Translations under genes and position numbers: made by a program
Notes under the pieces: generated by a model
The model's input: the letters and a program-made list of their open reading frames with translations, nothing else
What the model was told of the DNA's origin: nothing
The model's database searches: none
Shown here: positions 1 through 8,246 of the stretch, piece by piece
Numbering within the stretch: the stretch's first letter is position 1
Layout: each line of letters starts with the position of its first letter
Assembly: GCF_000738675.1 (NCBI RefSeq)
Contig: NZ_JPUX01000001.1
Location: 2,356,001 to 2,420,000, forward strand
Length of the DNA: 64,000 bases
Reading direction: 5' to 3'
From: Serratia nematodiphila DZ0503SBS1
Lineage (GTDB): Bacteria; Pseudomonadota; Gammaproteobacteria; Enterobacterales; Enterobacteriaceae

Positions 1-1269
1 GCGCGATGCCGTTGGTGATGGCGGTCATGCCGAACTCGCGCACGCCGTAATGAATGTAGTTGCCCGCCGGGTCAACGTTCAGCGCTTTCGAGCCGGACCA
101 CATGGTCAGGTTGCTCGGCGCCAGGTCGGCGGAGCCGCCCAGGAACTCCGGCAGCACCTTGCCGAACGCTTCCAGCGCGTTCTGCGACGCCTTGCGGCTG
201 GCGATGTTGGCCGGGTTGGCCTGCAGTTTTTCCACGAACGCTTTGGCGTCGGCTTTCCAGTCGGCCGGCAGCTCGCCGTTCATGCGGCGCTTGAACTCGG
301 CGGCCAGTTCCGGGAAGGCCCTGGCGTAGGCGGCGAACTTGTCGTTCCAGGCCGCTTCTTTGGCCTGACCGGCTTCTTTGGCGTCCCACTGGGCGTAGAT
401 GTCCTGCGGGATTTCAAAGGCGGCGTATTTCCAGCCCAGTGCTTCGCGGGTGGCGGCCACTTCGGCGGCGCCCAGCGCGGCGCCGTGCACGTCATGGGTG
501 CCGGCCTTGTTCGGCGAACCGAAGCCGATAACGGTCTTGCACATCAGCAGCGACGGCTTGTCGGTCACCTTGCGGGCTTCTTCAATCGCCGCCTTGATGG
601 CGTCCGGGTTGTGGCCGTCGACGTTGCGCACCACGTGCCAGCCGTAGGCTTCGAAACGCAGGGCGGTGTCGTCGGTGAACCAGCCGTCGACGTGGCCGTC
701 GATGGAGATGCCGTTGTCATCGTAGAAGGCGGTCAGTTTGCCGAGCTTGAGGGTGCCGGCCAGAGAGCAGACTTCGTGCGAGATGCCTTCCATCATGCAG
801 CCGTCGCCCATGAAGGCGTAGGTGTGGTGGTCGACAATGTCATGGCCGGGGCGGTTGAACTGCGCCGCCAGGGTGCGTTCGGCGATGGCGAAGCCGACGG
901 CGTTGGCGATGCCCTGGCCCAGCGGGCCGGTGGTGGTTTCAACGCCCGGGGTGTAGCCGTACTCCGGGTGGCCCGGGGTTTTGGAATGCAGCTGACGGAA
1001 GTTTTCCAGCTCGCGCATCGGCAGGTCATAGCCGGTGAGGTGCAGGAGGCTGTAAATCAACATGGAGCCGTGGCCGTTGGAGAGCACGAAACGGTCGCGG
1101 TCAGCCCAGTGCGGGTTAGTCGGGTTGTGGTTGAGGTAGTCACGCCACAGGACTTCGGCGATGTCCGCCATGCCCATAGGGGCCCCCGGGTGGCCGGAAT
1201 TTGCTTTTTGTACGGCGTCCATGCTGAGTGCGCGGATGGCGTTGGCAAGCTCTTTACGAGAAGACATAA
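1..1269 (-). CDS. tktB: Transketolase, TktB type (C-terminal part outside the window)
   Basis: ThDP-dependent transketolase of the non-oxidative pentose phosphate pathway, moving two-carbon units between sugar phosphates (including erythrose 4-phosphate and xylulose 5-phosphate) in the cytosol. The first 423 residues are visible, of about 664 usual for the family. Seen: the N-terminal SGHPGAP segment, the ThDP/Mg motif beginning GDGCMMEG, and near the window edge REFGM, which holds the catalytic glutamate. The start codon lies 16 nt after the talA stop, so the two genes form one leftward operon. The name tktB rather than tktA is inferred from this talA linkage, as in E. coli talA-tktB. No frameshift is seen in the visible part. 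Confidence 0.95.
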
Positions 1270-1285
1270 CGAAACTCCAGTGCGA

Positions 1286-2236
1286 TTACAGTTGAGCGGC
1301 CAACATGTCTTCCAGCTTCTGCTGGTCGACGGCGAACAGGCGAATGCCTTCGGCGAGTTTTTCCACCGCCATGGCGTCCTGGTTGTGCAGCCAGCGGAAC
1401 TCCGCTTCGGCCAGCGGAGCCGGTTGGTGGAAGCCCTCGGTAGACGGGGTCAACTTGCGTTCGACCGGCTGCTCGCTGTTTTTCAGCTGTTCCAGCAGGT
1501 TTGGCGCGATGGTCAGGCGATCGCAGCCGGCCAGCGCCAGGATCTGCTCAACCTTGCGGAAGCTGGCGCCCATGATCACCGTCTGGTAACGATGACGCTT
1601 GTAGTATTCATAGATGGTACGCACCGATTTCACGCCCGGATCCCGATCGGCGTCGTAGTCGGCGGCAGGCTGTTTGGCCTGGTACCAGTCATAGATGCGG
1701 CCGACGAACGGCGAGATCAGATACACGCCGGCTTCGGCGCAGGCGCGGGCCTGGGCGAAGGAGAACAGCAGCGTCAGGTTGGTATTGATGCCTTCTTTTT
1801 CCAGCTCTTCGGCGGCTTTGATGCCTTCCCAGGTGGAAGCCAGTTTGATCAGGATGCGCGATTTGTCGATGCCTTGTTCTTGGTACATGGCGATCAGCTT
1901 GCGCGCTTTGGCGACGCACATGCCGCGGTCGAACGACAGGCGGGCGTCCACTTCGGTGGAGATGCGGCCCGGCACGCTTTTGAGGATCTCGACGCCGATA
2001 TTGACCGCCAGCTTATCGCTGGCGTTGATCAGTTGGGTTTCCTTGCTGCCGCCCTGGCGGCGGGCATACTCCAACGCTTCGGTGATCAGCGCCTTGTACT
2101 GCGGCAGCGCGGCGGCTTTCAGGATCAGCGAAGGGTTGGTGGTGGCGTCCTGGGGTTCGAACTGGCGGATGGATTCGATATCGCCGCTGTCGGCGACCAC
2201 CGTGGTCAGCTGCTTGAGTGCGTCTAATTGATTCAT
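1286..2236 (-). CDS. talA: Transaldolase A
   Basis: Cytosolic class I aldolase that transfers dihydroxyacetone between sedoheptulose 7-phosphate and glyceraldehyde 3-phosphate, producing or consuming erythrose 4-phosphate. It has 316 residues, the usual length. The Schiff-base lysine is K131 in [11 protein letters not shown], the proton-relay aspartate is D16, and the phosphate-site region [10 protein letters not shown] is intact. By remembered sequence it is closer to E. coli TalA than TalB, and the talA-tktB order supports this. It is the first gene of the leftward operon. The upstream 193 nt should hold its promoter but show no confident boxes. It lies beside a polyol locus whose predicted end product is erythrose 4-phosphate. 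Confidence 0.95.
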   Translation of the reverse strand: MNQLDALKQLTTVVADSGDIESIRQFEPQDATTNPSLILKAAALPQYKALITEALEYARRQGGSKETQLINASDKLAVNIGVEILKSVPGRISTEVDARLSFDRGMCVAKARKLIAMYQEQGIDKSRILIKLASTWEGIKAAEELEKEGINTNLTLLFSFAQARACAEAGVYLISPFVGRIYDWYQAKQPAADYDADRDPGVKSVRTIYEYYKRHRYQTVIMGASFRKVEQILALAGCDRLTIAPNLLEQLKNSEQPVERKLTPSTEGFHQPAPLAEAEFRWLHNQDAMAVEKLAEGIRLFAVDQQKLEDMLAAQL

Positions 2237-2429
2237 TGATAAGCTCCTTGACCAAGCTCAATGTAGGGAAATGAGAACCTTTTTCATCATAGGGGGAACA
2301 CACTGCATCATCGGATCGAGAATGAAAATGCGCTTTTTCTGATTGTTGCGATGGATAATAACAATGAATGCCGAATAAACCCAGGCGGAGCGCGGCTTGC
2401 GCGCGACCGCCATCGAGACGGCAGGCGGT

Positions 2430-2888
2430 TTAACGCCGTCCGGCCGCGTTTTCGTAATAGCCGATCCGCTCGACTTTCGGCGCCGATCCCCCCCCTTCAA
2501 ACTCCGATTCCAGCCAGGCATCGACGATGGTTTTCGCCAGTTCGGCACCGATGACCCGCGCGCCCAGCGTGATGATCTGAGCATCATTGCTTTTGCGCGC
2601 CCGCTGGGCGGAGTAGGTATCGTGACATTGCGCCGCACGAATGCCGGGCACTTTATTGGCCACGATGCTCATACCGATGCCGGTGCCGCACAGCAGGATG
2701 CCCCGCCGATGTTTTTCCTCCCGTATCGCCTGCGCGACGCGATAGGCGATATCGGGATAGATCCCCGTTTCTGCGGCGCGATCCGTCGTGTAGTCAATGA
2801 CGGGGATGTCCCGTTGTTGCAGGTGGGCAACGATCAGATCTTTCAGTTCAATGGCGGCATCATCGGCGCCGATGGCGATAGGCAGCAT
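2430..2888 (-). CDS. RpiB/LacAB-family sugar-phosphate isomerase, candidate erythrulose 4-phosphate isomerase
   Basis: 152-residue protein of the RpiB/LacA/LacB isomerase family, which interconverts aldose and ketose phosphates. The start at 2888 is chosen because AGGAGACC lies just upstream; an in-frame ATG at 2945 lacks this. The catalytic cysteine is kept (C67 in ILLCGTGIG), as is the phosphate-binding anion hole. Both histidines of E. coli RpiB are replaced: the GCDH loop reads GADD (D10 for H10), and the QHN motif reads KSN (S100 for H99). H99 is the residue assigned to ring opening of ribose 5-phosphate. An acyclic four-carbon substrate would not need it. The gene is divergent from the dehydrogenase/kinase operon, and its predicted product, erythrose 4-phosphate, feeds the neighbouring talA-tktB. 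Substrate is an inference; other pentose or hexose phosphates remain possible. Confidence 0.8.
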   Translation of the reverse strand: MLPIAIGADDAAIELKDLIVAHLQQRDIPVIDYTTDRAAETGIYPDIAYRVAQAIREEKHRRGILLCGTGIGMSIVANKVPGIRAAQCHDTYSAQRARKSNDAQIITLGARVIGAELAKTIVDAWLESEFEGGGSAPKVERIGYYENAAGRR

Positions 2889-3206
2889 AGCGGTCTCCTG
2901 ATTGGTAACGAAAAGGGTGGCGATCCTCGGTGGCGCCACGTTCATTACCGTATCCCTGTTTAATCAAATGTTCAATCTGTGTTCTTTTGTTTTTTGCCTG
3001 GATTTTCAGTTTGCCACTGTAAAAGGTGATCTTAGTCACTAAAAAAGGGCTTTTAATCGTTATTTACTCTAGTGGAGACGGGTTTTTGAGCGATATCACA
3101 CTTTGATAAGTTCACTGTGGGCAAATTGAACGCATGGCGTTAGTGTTCATTTGTTCTTTGTTTGTGTTAATGATCAAAAGAAGTTTCCCTACCAGAGGAG
3201 AGTGCT
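2889..3206. promoter_or_regulatory. Divergent control region between the isomerase and the polyol operon
   Basis: This 318-nt AT-rich stretch has no gene. It holds a good CRP-like site (3085-3100), an inverted repeat GTTCA...TGAAC (3110-3131) just downstream of it, and TGTTCA/TGTTCT pairs at 2969-2985 and 3144-3157. The repeated GTTC/GAAC half-sites are candidate operators for the SorC-type regulator encoded at 8247. A strong Shine-Dalgarno (GAGGAGAG) precedes the dehydrogenase start. The operator assignment is inference. Confidence 0.45.
3085..3100. promoter_or_regulatory. Candidate CRP-cAMP binding site
   Basis: TTTGA-N6-TCACA matches the CRP consensus TGTGA-N6-TCACA at 9 of 10 positions. 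It lies about 107 nt upstream of the dehydrogenase start, which would suit catabolite control of a carbon-source operon. Confidence 0.5.
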
Positions 3207-4319
3207 ATGTGTCAGACCTGCATAACAGAGGCGAAAATGGCGGCCGGTATCCCCGAGATAATGAAGGCGGTTGTGGCGTACGCCCCGAAAGATTACCGCC
3301 TGGAACAGGTGCCGGTACCGAAGATCGGCCCGAAAGAGATCCTGGTGAAGATCGAGGCCTGCGGCATCTGCGCCGGTGATGTTAAAGCGTTCGAAGGGGC
3401 GCCCAGCTTCTGGGGCGATGAAAAACAACCGGCGTACATCAAGGCGCCGATGATCCCCGGCCATGAATTTATCGGCCATGTCGTGGGGTACGGTGAAGGC
3501 GTCGAGGGCTTCAATCTCGGCGATCGCGTGATATCAGAACAAATCGTTCCCTGCTGGCAATGTCGCTTCTGCAACCGCGGTCAGTATTGGATGTGCGAAA
3601 AGCATGACCTGTACGGTTTCCAGAAAAACGTTAACGGCGGCATGGCCGAGTACATGAAGTTCACCAAAGAGGCGATTAACTATCATGTGCCGGCCGACCT
3701 GCCGATCGAAAAAGCCATTCTGATCGAACCCTATGCTTGCTCCTTCCATGCGGTGCAACGCGCCAATATCAAACTGGGCGATGTGGTGGTGTTGGCCGGC
3801 GCCGGCACCCTGGGGCTGGGCATGATCGGGGCCATCAAGAAATCCGGGCCCTCGAAGCTGGTGGTGCTGGATCTGTCCGACGAACGTCTGGCCTTGGCGA
3901 AGCGCTTCGGCGCGGATGTGACGCTCAATCCCACCCGTGACGACGTGCCCGCCGCGGTTAAAGCGATGACCGAGGGCTACGGCTGCGACATCTACATCGA
4001 GGCGACCGGCGCACAGAAGTCCGTGGAACAGGGCCTGACGCTGATCCGCAAGCTCGGCACCTTCGTCGAATTTTCCGTGTTTAAGGATCCGGTGACCGTC
4101 GACTGGAGCATCATCAGCGACCGCAAGGAACTGGACGTGCTCGGTTCGCACCTCGGCCCTTACTGCTATCCGCTGGTGATCGAAGGCATCGCCAATGGCG
4201 ATCTGCCGACCGAAGGCGTGGTGACGCATACGTTGCCGCTGGAACAGTTCGCCGAAGGTTTCGAGCTGATGAAGCGCGGTATCGGTTCAATCAAAGTGGT
4301 GCTTAATCCAAACCTCTGA
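3207..4319 (+). CDS. Zinc-dependent medium-chain dehydrogenase, erythritol/L-threitol dehydrogenase-like
   Basis: 370-residue NAD(P)-dependent alcohol dehydrogenase of the medium-chain zinc family. Catalytic zinc ligands are visible in GICAGD and PGHEF. The structural zinc cysteines are in the stretch CWQC-RFC-NRGQYWMC. The Rossmann glycine motif is GAGTLGLG. Segments such as SEQIVPCW, HDLYGF and ISDRKELDVLGSHLGPYC closely resemble the erythritol/L-threitol dehydrogenase described in mycobacteria (from memory), which oxidises these tetritols to erythrulose. The start has a strong GAGGAGAG Shine-Dalgarno. It is the first gene of an operon with a polyol permease, an SDR and DhaK/DhaL. Substrate assignment rests on resemblance and context; another polyol such as xylitol is possible. 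Confidence 0.75.
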   Translation: MCQTCITEAKMAAGIPEIMKAVVAYAPKDYRLEQVPVPKIGPKEILVKIEACGICAGDVKAFEGAPSFWGDEKQPAYIKAPMIPGHEFIGHVVGYGEGVEGFNLGDRVISEQIVPCWQCRFCNRGQYWMCEKHDLYGFQKNVNGGMAEYMKFTKEAINYHVPADLPIEKAILIEPYACSFHAVQRANIKLGDVVVLAGAGTLGLGMIGAIKKSGPSKLVVLDLSDERLALAKRFGADVTLNPTRDDVPAAVKAMTEGYGCDIYIEATGAQKSVEQGLTLIRKLGTFVEFSVFKDPVTVDWSIISDRKELDVLGSHLGPYCYPLVIEGIANGDLPTEGVVTHTLPLEQFAEGFELMKRGIGSIKVVLNPNL

Positions 4320-4385
4320 AACCTGCGTCGTTCCTCGGGTGCGGGCGAGCCTGCGCCTCCATAATCACATGTGCTGGGGTGTTCT

Positions 4386-5654
4386 ATGTTGCATGGACTG
4401 ATTCATCGCATTGGTCTGTCACCGAAACTGCTGCTGGGCTATGCCGGCGTGTTGGTGTTCATGATGGGCGAAGGGCTGGAACAGGGCTGGCTGTCGCCGT
4501 ATTTGATTGGCAAAGGGCTGAGCATTCAGGAATCGGCGCTGCTGTTCAGCGTTTATGGCTTTGCGGCCGCCATCGCCGCCTGGTTTTCCGGCGTGTTGGC
4601 GGAAATCTTTACCGCCCGGCGGGTGATGTTGGCCGGCCTGCTGCTGTTTCTGTTCGGTTCGGTGTGTTTTTTGACGTTCGGCCTGCCGAGCAACAACCTG
4701 GCGATCATGGTGCCGACCTATGCGCTGCGCGGCTTGGGTTATCCGTTGTTCGCCTACGGTTTTCTGGTGTGGGTGGCGTATGAGGCGCCGCCGGAAAGGC
4801 TGGGGTCGGCGGTGGGGATTTTCTGGTTCGTCTACAGCGGCGGGCTCAGCGTGCTGGGCGTGCTGTATTCCAGCATCATGCTGCCTTATCTCGGCGAGAT
4901 CCACACGCTGTGGAGCGCGCTGATTTTCGTCGTGCTGGGCGCGGTGATTGCGCTGATGCTCAATCGCGACGACGGCGCGGCACAGAGCGGCAACCGGGAA
5001 AAAGCGTCGCTGGGTTATGTCTTGAAGGGCATCACCATCGCGTTTGAAAACCCGAAGATTGGCCTGGGCGGCATCGTGCGCACCATTAATACCTCTGCGG
5101 CTTACGGCTTCGTCGTATTCATGCCCATGTACATGATGGATATGGGGTTCACCCGCACGCATTGGCTGCAGATGTACGCCGCGCTGTGGACGGTCAACAT
5201 CATTTTCAACCTGATTTTCGGCGTGATCAGCGACGGGCTCGGCTGGCGCAATGTGGTGATGTGGTTTGGCTGCGTCGGCTGTGCCTTGACCACGCTGATG
5301 TTCTACTACGTGCCGCAATTCTTCGGCGCCAACTACCTGTTGACCGTTTGCGCCGCCGGGTTGTTCGGCGCCTGCCTGGCGGCGTTCGTGCCGCTGTCGG
5401 CCATCATGCCGTCGCTGGCGCCGGACAATAAGGGGGCGGCGATGTCGATTCTCAATCTGGGCGCCGGCCTGAGCACCTTTGTCGGCCCGGCGGTGGTGGG
5501 GCTGTTTATCGGCAGCCTCGGCACCGTTGGCGTGATCTGGATCTTTACCGGTTTGTACCTGTTCAGCGGTGTGCTGATGAAATTTGTCACGCTGCCGAAA
5601 GAAAGCGCGACGGTGCAGGAAGAACGCGGCGCGAGTTTGGCGAAAATATCCTGA
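4386..5654 (+). CDS. MFS polyol permease (RbtT/DalT-like)
   Basis: 422-residue inner-membrane protein with about twelve hydrophobic segments, of the major facilitator superfamily. The N-terminal pattern FMMGEGLEQGWLSPYL, with an acidic pair in the first helix, resembles the polyol permease group that carries ribitol and arabinitol. The start at ATG 4386 is preferred because GGGGTG lies 6 nt upstream; a GTG at 4371 in the same frame has no ribosome-binding site. It lies 66 nt downstream of the dehydrogenase and 35 nt before the SDR gene, inside the operon, so it is the likely entry route for the polyol. The exact substrate cannot be read from the sequence. Confidence 0.75.
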   Translation: MLHGLIHRIGLSPKLLLGYAGVLVFMMGEGLEQGWLSPYLIGKGLSIQESALLFSVYGFAAAIAAWFSGVLAEIFTARRVMLAGLLLFLFGSVCFLTFGLPSNNLAIMVPTYALRGLGYPLFAYGFLVWVAYEAPPERLGSAVGIFWFVYSGGLSVLGVLYSSIMLPYLGEIHTLWSALIFVVLGAVIALMLNRDDGAAQSGNREKASLGYVLKGITIAFENPKIGLGGIVRTINTSAAYGFVVFMPMYMMDMGFTRTHWLQMYAALWTVNIIFNLIFGVISDGLGWRNVVMWFGCVGCALTTLMFYYVPQFFGANYLLTVCAAGLFGACLAAFVPLSAIMPSLAPDNKGAAMSILNLGAGLSTFVGPAVVGLFIGSLGTVGVIWIFTGLYLFSGVLMKFVTLPKESATVQEERGASLAKIS

Positions 5655-5689
5655 CCGAGGGTGAAGTTCACAGTTTTAAGGGGAAATTT

Positions 5690-6460
5690 ATGATTAATCA
5701 TCAAACTACGGCGCCGCGCGAGCTCTCGCTGCAGGGCAAGGTGGCGTTGATTACCGGCGGCGCTGCGGGGATCGGTCTCGCTATTGCCGAACGCTATCTG
5801 CAAAACGGCGCGCGCGTGGCGCTGCTCGATCGGGCGCCGCAGGTTGCGGAAGTGGCGCGACAGCTGGACGCCGAGGCGGCGGTGGGCGTCGTGGCCGACG
5901 TCACCGATGCCGCGTCGGTGGAGCGGGCGATAGCGCAGATTGAGGCGCATTTCGGGCGGCTGGACGTGCTGGTCAACAGCGCCGGCATCGTCGCGCTGCA
6001 TCCGGCCGAGGAGCTGCCGGAAACGGCGTGGGATGCAACCCTGGCGGTCAATCTGAAAGGCGTGTTTCTTACCTGCCAGGCGGTGGGGCGCCGTTTCATT
6101 CGCCAGCGCGGCGGCAGCATCATCAATCTCGCCTCGCAGGCCGGGGTGGTGGCTTTGCCTAATCACCTGGCCTATTGCGCCAGCAAGGCGGGCGTAATCG
6201 GTCTGACCCAGGTGTTGGCGCTGGAGTGGGGGCCGCACAACGTGCGGGTCAACGCCATTTCGCCCACCGTGGTTTTGACGGAGCTGGGCCGTAAGGCCTG
6301 GTCAGGCGAGGTGGCGGAACAAATGAAGCAGAAAATCCCGCTGCGGCGTTTCGCCGAGCCGCAAGATATCGCCGCCAGCGCCCTGTTTTTGGCCGGCGAC
6401 GCGGCGGCGATGATCACCGGCGCCAACCTGGTGGTCGACGGCGGTTACACCATTCAATAA
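5690..6460 (+). CDS. SDR-family dehydrogenase, candidate D-threitol dehydrogenase
   Basis: 256-residue classical short-chain dehydrogenase/reductase. The cofactor motif is TGGAAGIG near residue 25, followed by NSAG. The catalytic serine lies before the YCASK tyrosine-lysine pair, and the C-terminal VVDGGYT is typical of the family. AAGGGG stands 7 nt before the ATG. SDRs of this kind next to DhaK and RpiB-like genes have been assigned as D-threitol dehydrogenases producing D-erythrulose. Here it would be a second entry point beside the zinc dehydrogenase. The family is certain; the substrate is inferred from context. Confidence 0.7.
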   Translation: MINHQTTAPRELSLQGKVALITGGAAGIGLAIAERYLQNGARVALLDRAPQVAEVARQLDAEAAVGVVADVTDAASVERAIAQIEAHFGRLDVLVNSAGIVALHPAEELPETAWDATLAVNLKGVFLTCQAVGRRFIRQRGGSIINLASQAGVVALPNHLAYCASKAGVIGLTQVLALEWGPHNVRVNAISPTVVLTELGRKAWSGEVAEQMKQKIPLRRFAEPQDIAASALFLAGDAAAMITGANLVVDGGYTIQ

Positions 6461-6489
6461 TTTCTTATTCAGGCGACAGAGAGGCCGCG

Positions 6490-7491
6490 ATGAACAGAAT
6501 CATTAACGATCCCGATCACGTAGTGGAAGACGCCATTCAGGGCTACAGGCTGGCCCACCCGAACTATTATGCCGCCACCGACAATGCGCGGGTGTTGAAA
6601 TATCCGCCTGCGCCGATCGCCGGCAAAGTGGGCATCGTCACCGGCGGCGGTTCCGGCCACGAGCCGGCGTTCCTGGGGTATGTCGGCAAAAACATGTTGG
6701 ATGCCGTCGCGATTGGCGAGATTTTTTCATCGCCTACGGCGGGGGCTTTTCTCGACGCTTTCAAGGCGGCGGACAGCGGTGCGGGCGTCGCTTGCCTGTA
6801 CGGCAACTACGCTGGCGACAACATGAACGTCAAGATGGCGATCAAGAAGGCCACGGCGGCCGGCATACGGGTGAAAACCGTGGTGGCCAACGATGATGTC
6901 GCCTCGGCGCCGGCCAGTGAGATCGATAAACGGCGCGGCGTGGCCGGCGAAATTCTGATGTGGAAGGTCGGCGCGGCGGCGGCGGCCAAGGGATACGATC
7001 TGGACGGCGTGATCGGCGCGGCGCAAAAGGCCATCGACCGGTGTCGTTCGATCGGCGTCGGCCTCAGTTCCTGCACCATTCCCGCGGTCGGCAAACCCAA
7101 TTTTCATATCGAAGACGGCAAGATGGAGATCGGCATCGGCCATCACGGCGAACCGGGCATTGAGGTATCGCCGATCCAATCGGCGTCGGCGATGGCCGGC
7201 ACCATGCTCGATTTCGTGCTCAACGACATGCCGCTGGAACAGGGGCAGGAGGTGGCGTTGCTGATCTCCGGGCTTGGCGCCACGCCGGTGATGGAGCTGT
7301 ATATCTATTATGCCGAAATAGAGCGTCGGTTGACGGCGAAAGGCGTGCGGGTGCATCGGCGCTACGTCGGCAATTACTTCACGTCGCTGGAAATGATGGG
7401 CGTGACGCTGACGCTGATGACGCTGGATGACGAACTGAAAACGCTGCTGGACATGCCGGCGCAATCTTTAGGCTTAACCCAGGTGGAGTGA
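6490..7491 (+). CDS. dhaK: Dihydroxyacetone-kinase-type substrate subunit DhaK, candidate erythrulose kinase
   Basis: 333-residue DhaK-family protein, the keto-sugar binding half of dihydroxyacetone kinase. The histidine that forms a covalent hemiaminal with the substrate carbonyl is H219 in GHHGEPG. The TGGGSGHEPA segment is intact. The ATG follows GAGAGG. It lies directly before dhaL (3-nt gap), so the two are translated together. The companions (two polyol dehydrogenases and an RpiB-like isomerase) suggest the substrate is erythrulose rather than dihydroxyacetone; this is inference. No DhaM phosphotransferase is present in the window, so the phosphate donor is not settled. Confidence 0.85.
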   Translation: MNRIINDPDHVVEDAIQGYRLAHPNYYAATDNARVLKYPPAPIAGKVGIVTGGGSGHEPAFLGYVGKNMLDAVAIGEIFSSPTAGAFLDAFKAADSGAGVACLYGNYAGDNMNVKMAIKKATAAGIRVKTVVANDDVASAPASEIDKRRGVAGEILMWKVGAAAAAKGYDLDGVIGAAQKAIDRCRSIGVGLSSCTIPAVGKPNFHIEDGKMEIGIGHHGEPGIEVSPIQSASAMAGTMLDFVLNDMPLEQGQEVALLISGLGATPVMELYIYYAEIERRLTAKGVRVHRRYVGNYFTSLEMMGVTLTLMTLDDELKTLLDMPAQSLGLTQVE

Positions 7492-7494
7492 ATC

Positions 7495-8151
7495 ATGACG
7501 GAACAAATTTCAACCCGGTACGGCAGTGAGATCGTTACGGGGCTGATAGAAACCATTGTCAGCAACCGCGAGTATCTGAGCGAAATCGACGGCGCCATCG
7601 GCGACGGTGACCACGGCATTAATATGTCGAAGGGATTCGCGATGTGCGGCGATGCCATTCGCGGCCGCGAGCTCACGCTGGCGCAGGCGTTCGATGCGGT
7701 ATCGGATGCGCTGATGGAGGGCATCGGCGGTTCGATGGGGCCGCTGTACGGCAGCCTGTTCATGGGCATGGCGGAGAGCGTCCGTGAGCGCAGCGTGCTG
7801 GACAAGCAGGCATTTTTGGCGATGTTGCACGGCGGGTTGCGCGAACTGCAGGACATCAGCAGCGCGGGCGTGGGCGACAAGTGTCTGATGGATACGCTGA
7901 TACCGGCGGTGGCGGCACTTGAGCAGGCGGTGGGACGCGGTGACGACTTCGCCGCTGCGCTGGAACAAATGAAAATCGCCGCAGAGCGCGGGCGGGACTC
8001 CACCCGCGAGCTGGTGGCGAAAATCGGCCGCGCCAGCCGTCTGGGCGAGCGTTCGCGCGGCGTACTGGACGCCGGCGCGGTATCTTGCTGCCTGCTCTTG
8101 ACCCGATTGGCGGACGAGGTGGAGCAACGACTGAATACCGTTGCCGCCTGA
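7495..8151 (+). CDS. dhaL: Dihydroxyacetone-kinase-type nucleotide subunit DhaL
   Basis: 218-residue DhaL-family protein that binds the adenine nucleotide and magnesium ions through the aspartates of the IGDGDHGINM motif (about residues 36-45). The GGSMGPLYG and GVGDKCLMDTL segments are also typical. It follows dhaK after 3 nt with GGTGGAG as ribosome-binding site. In phosphotransferase-dependent systems DhaL carries ADP that is rephosphorylated by DhaM. In other systems it uses ATP directly. With no DhaM nearby either is possible. A hairpin follows at 8183, before the regulator gene. Confidence 0.85.
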   Translation: MTEQISTRYGSEIVTGLIETIVSNREYLSEIDGAIGDGDHGINMSKGFAMCGDAIRGRELTLAQAFDAVSDALMEGIGGSMGPLYGSLFMGMAESVRERSVLDKQAFLAMLHGGLRELQDISSAGVGDKCLMDTLIPAVAALEQAVGRGDDFAAALEQMKIAAERGRDSTRELVAKIGRASRLGERSRGVLDAGAVSCCLLLTRLADEVEQRLNTVAA

Positions 8152-8182
8152 ACGCGTTATACTAGCGGGCATTCAGCCTTGT

Positions 8183-8207
8183 CGGAGGGGCGTGTATCGT
8201 CCCTCCG
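8183..8207 (+). other. Intercistronic hairpin between dhaL and the regulator gene
   Basis: CGGAGGG and CCCTCCG form a 7-bp stem around an 11-nt loop. No T-run follows, so this is not a standard terminator. It may protect the upstream mRNA or weaken read-through into the regulator gene. Confidence 0.35.
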
Positions 8208-8246
8208 CCATCATCAACCGGCCTGCCGTGGGGAAACGTCTAACGG

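Noticed and set aside
50..2227. 725-codon open frame on the plus strand opposite tktB and talA
   Set aside because: It runs antisense to two well-conserved genes and has the His/Gly/Val/Arg-rich composition of GC-rich shadow frames. No ribosome-binding site or family match.
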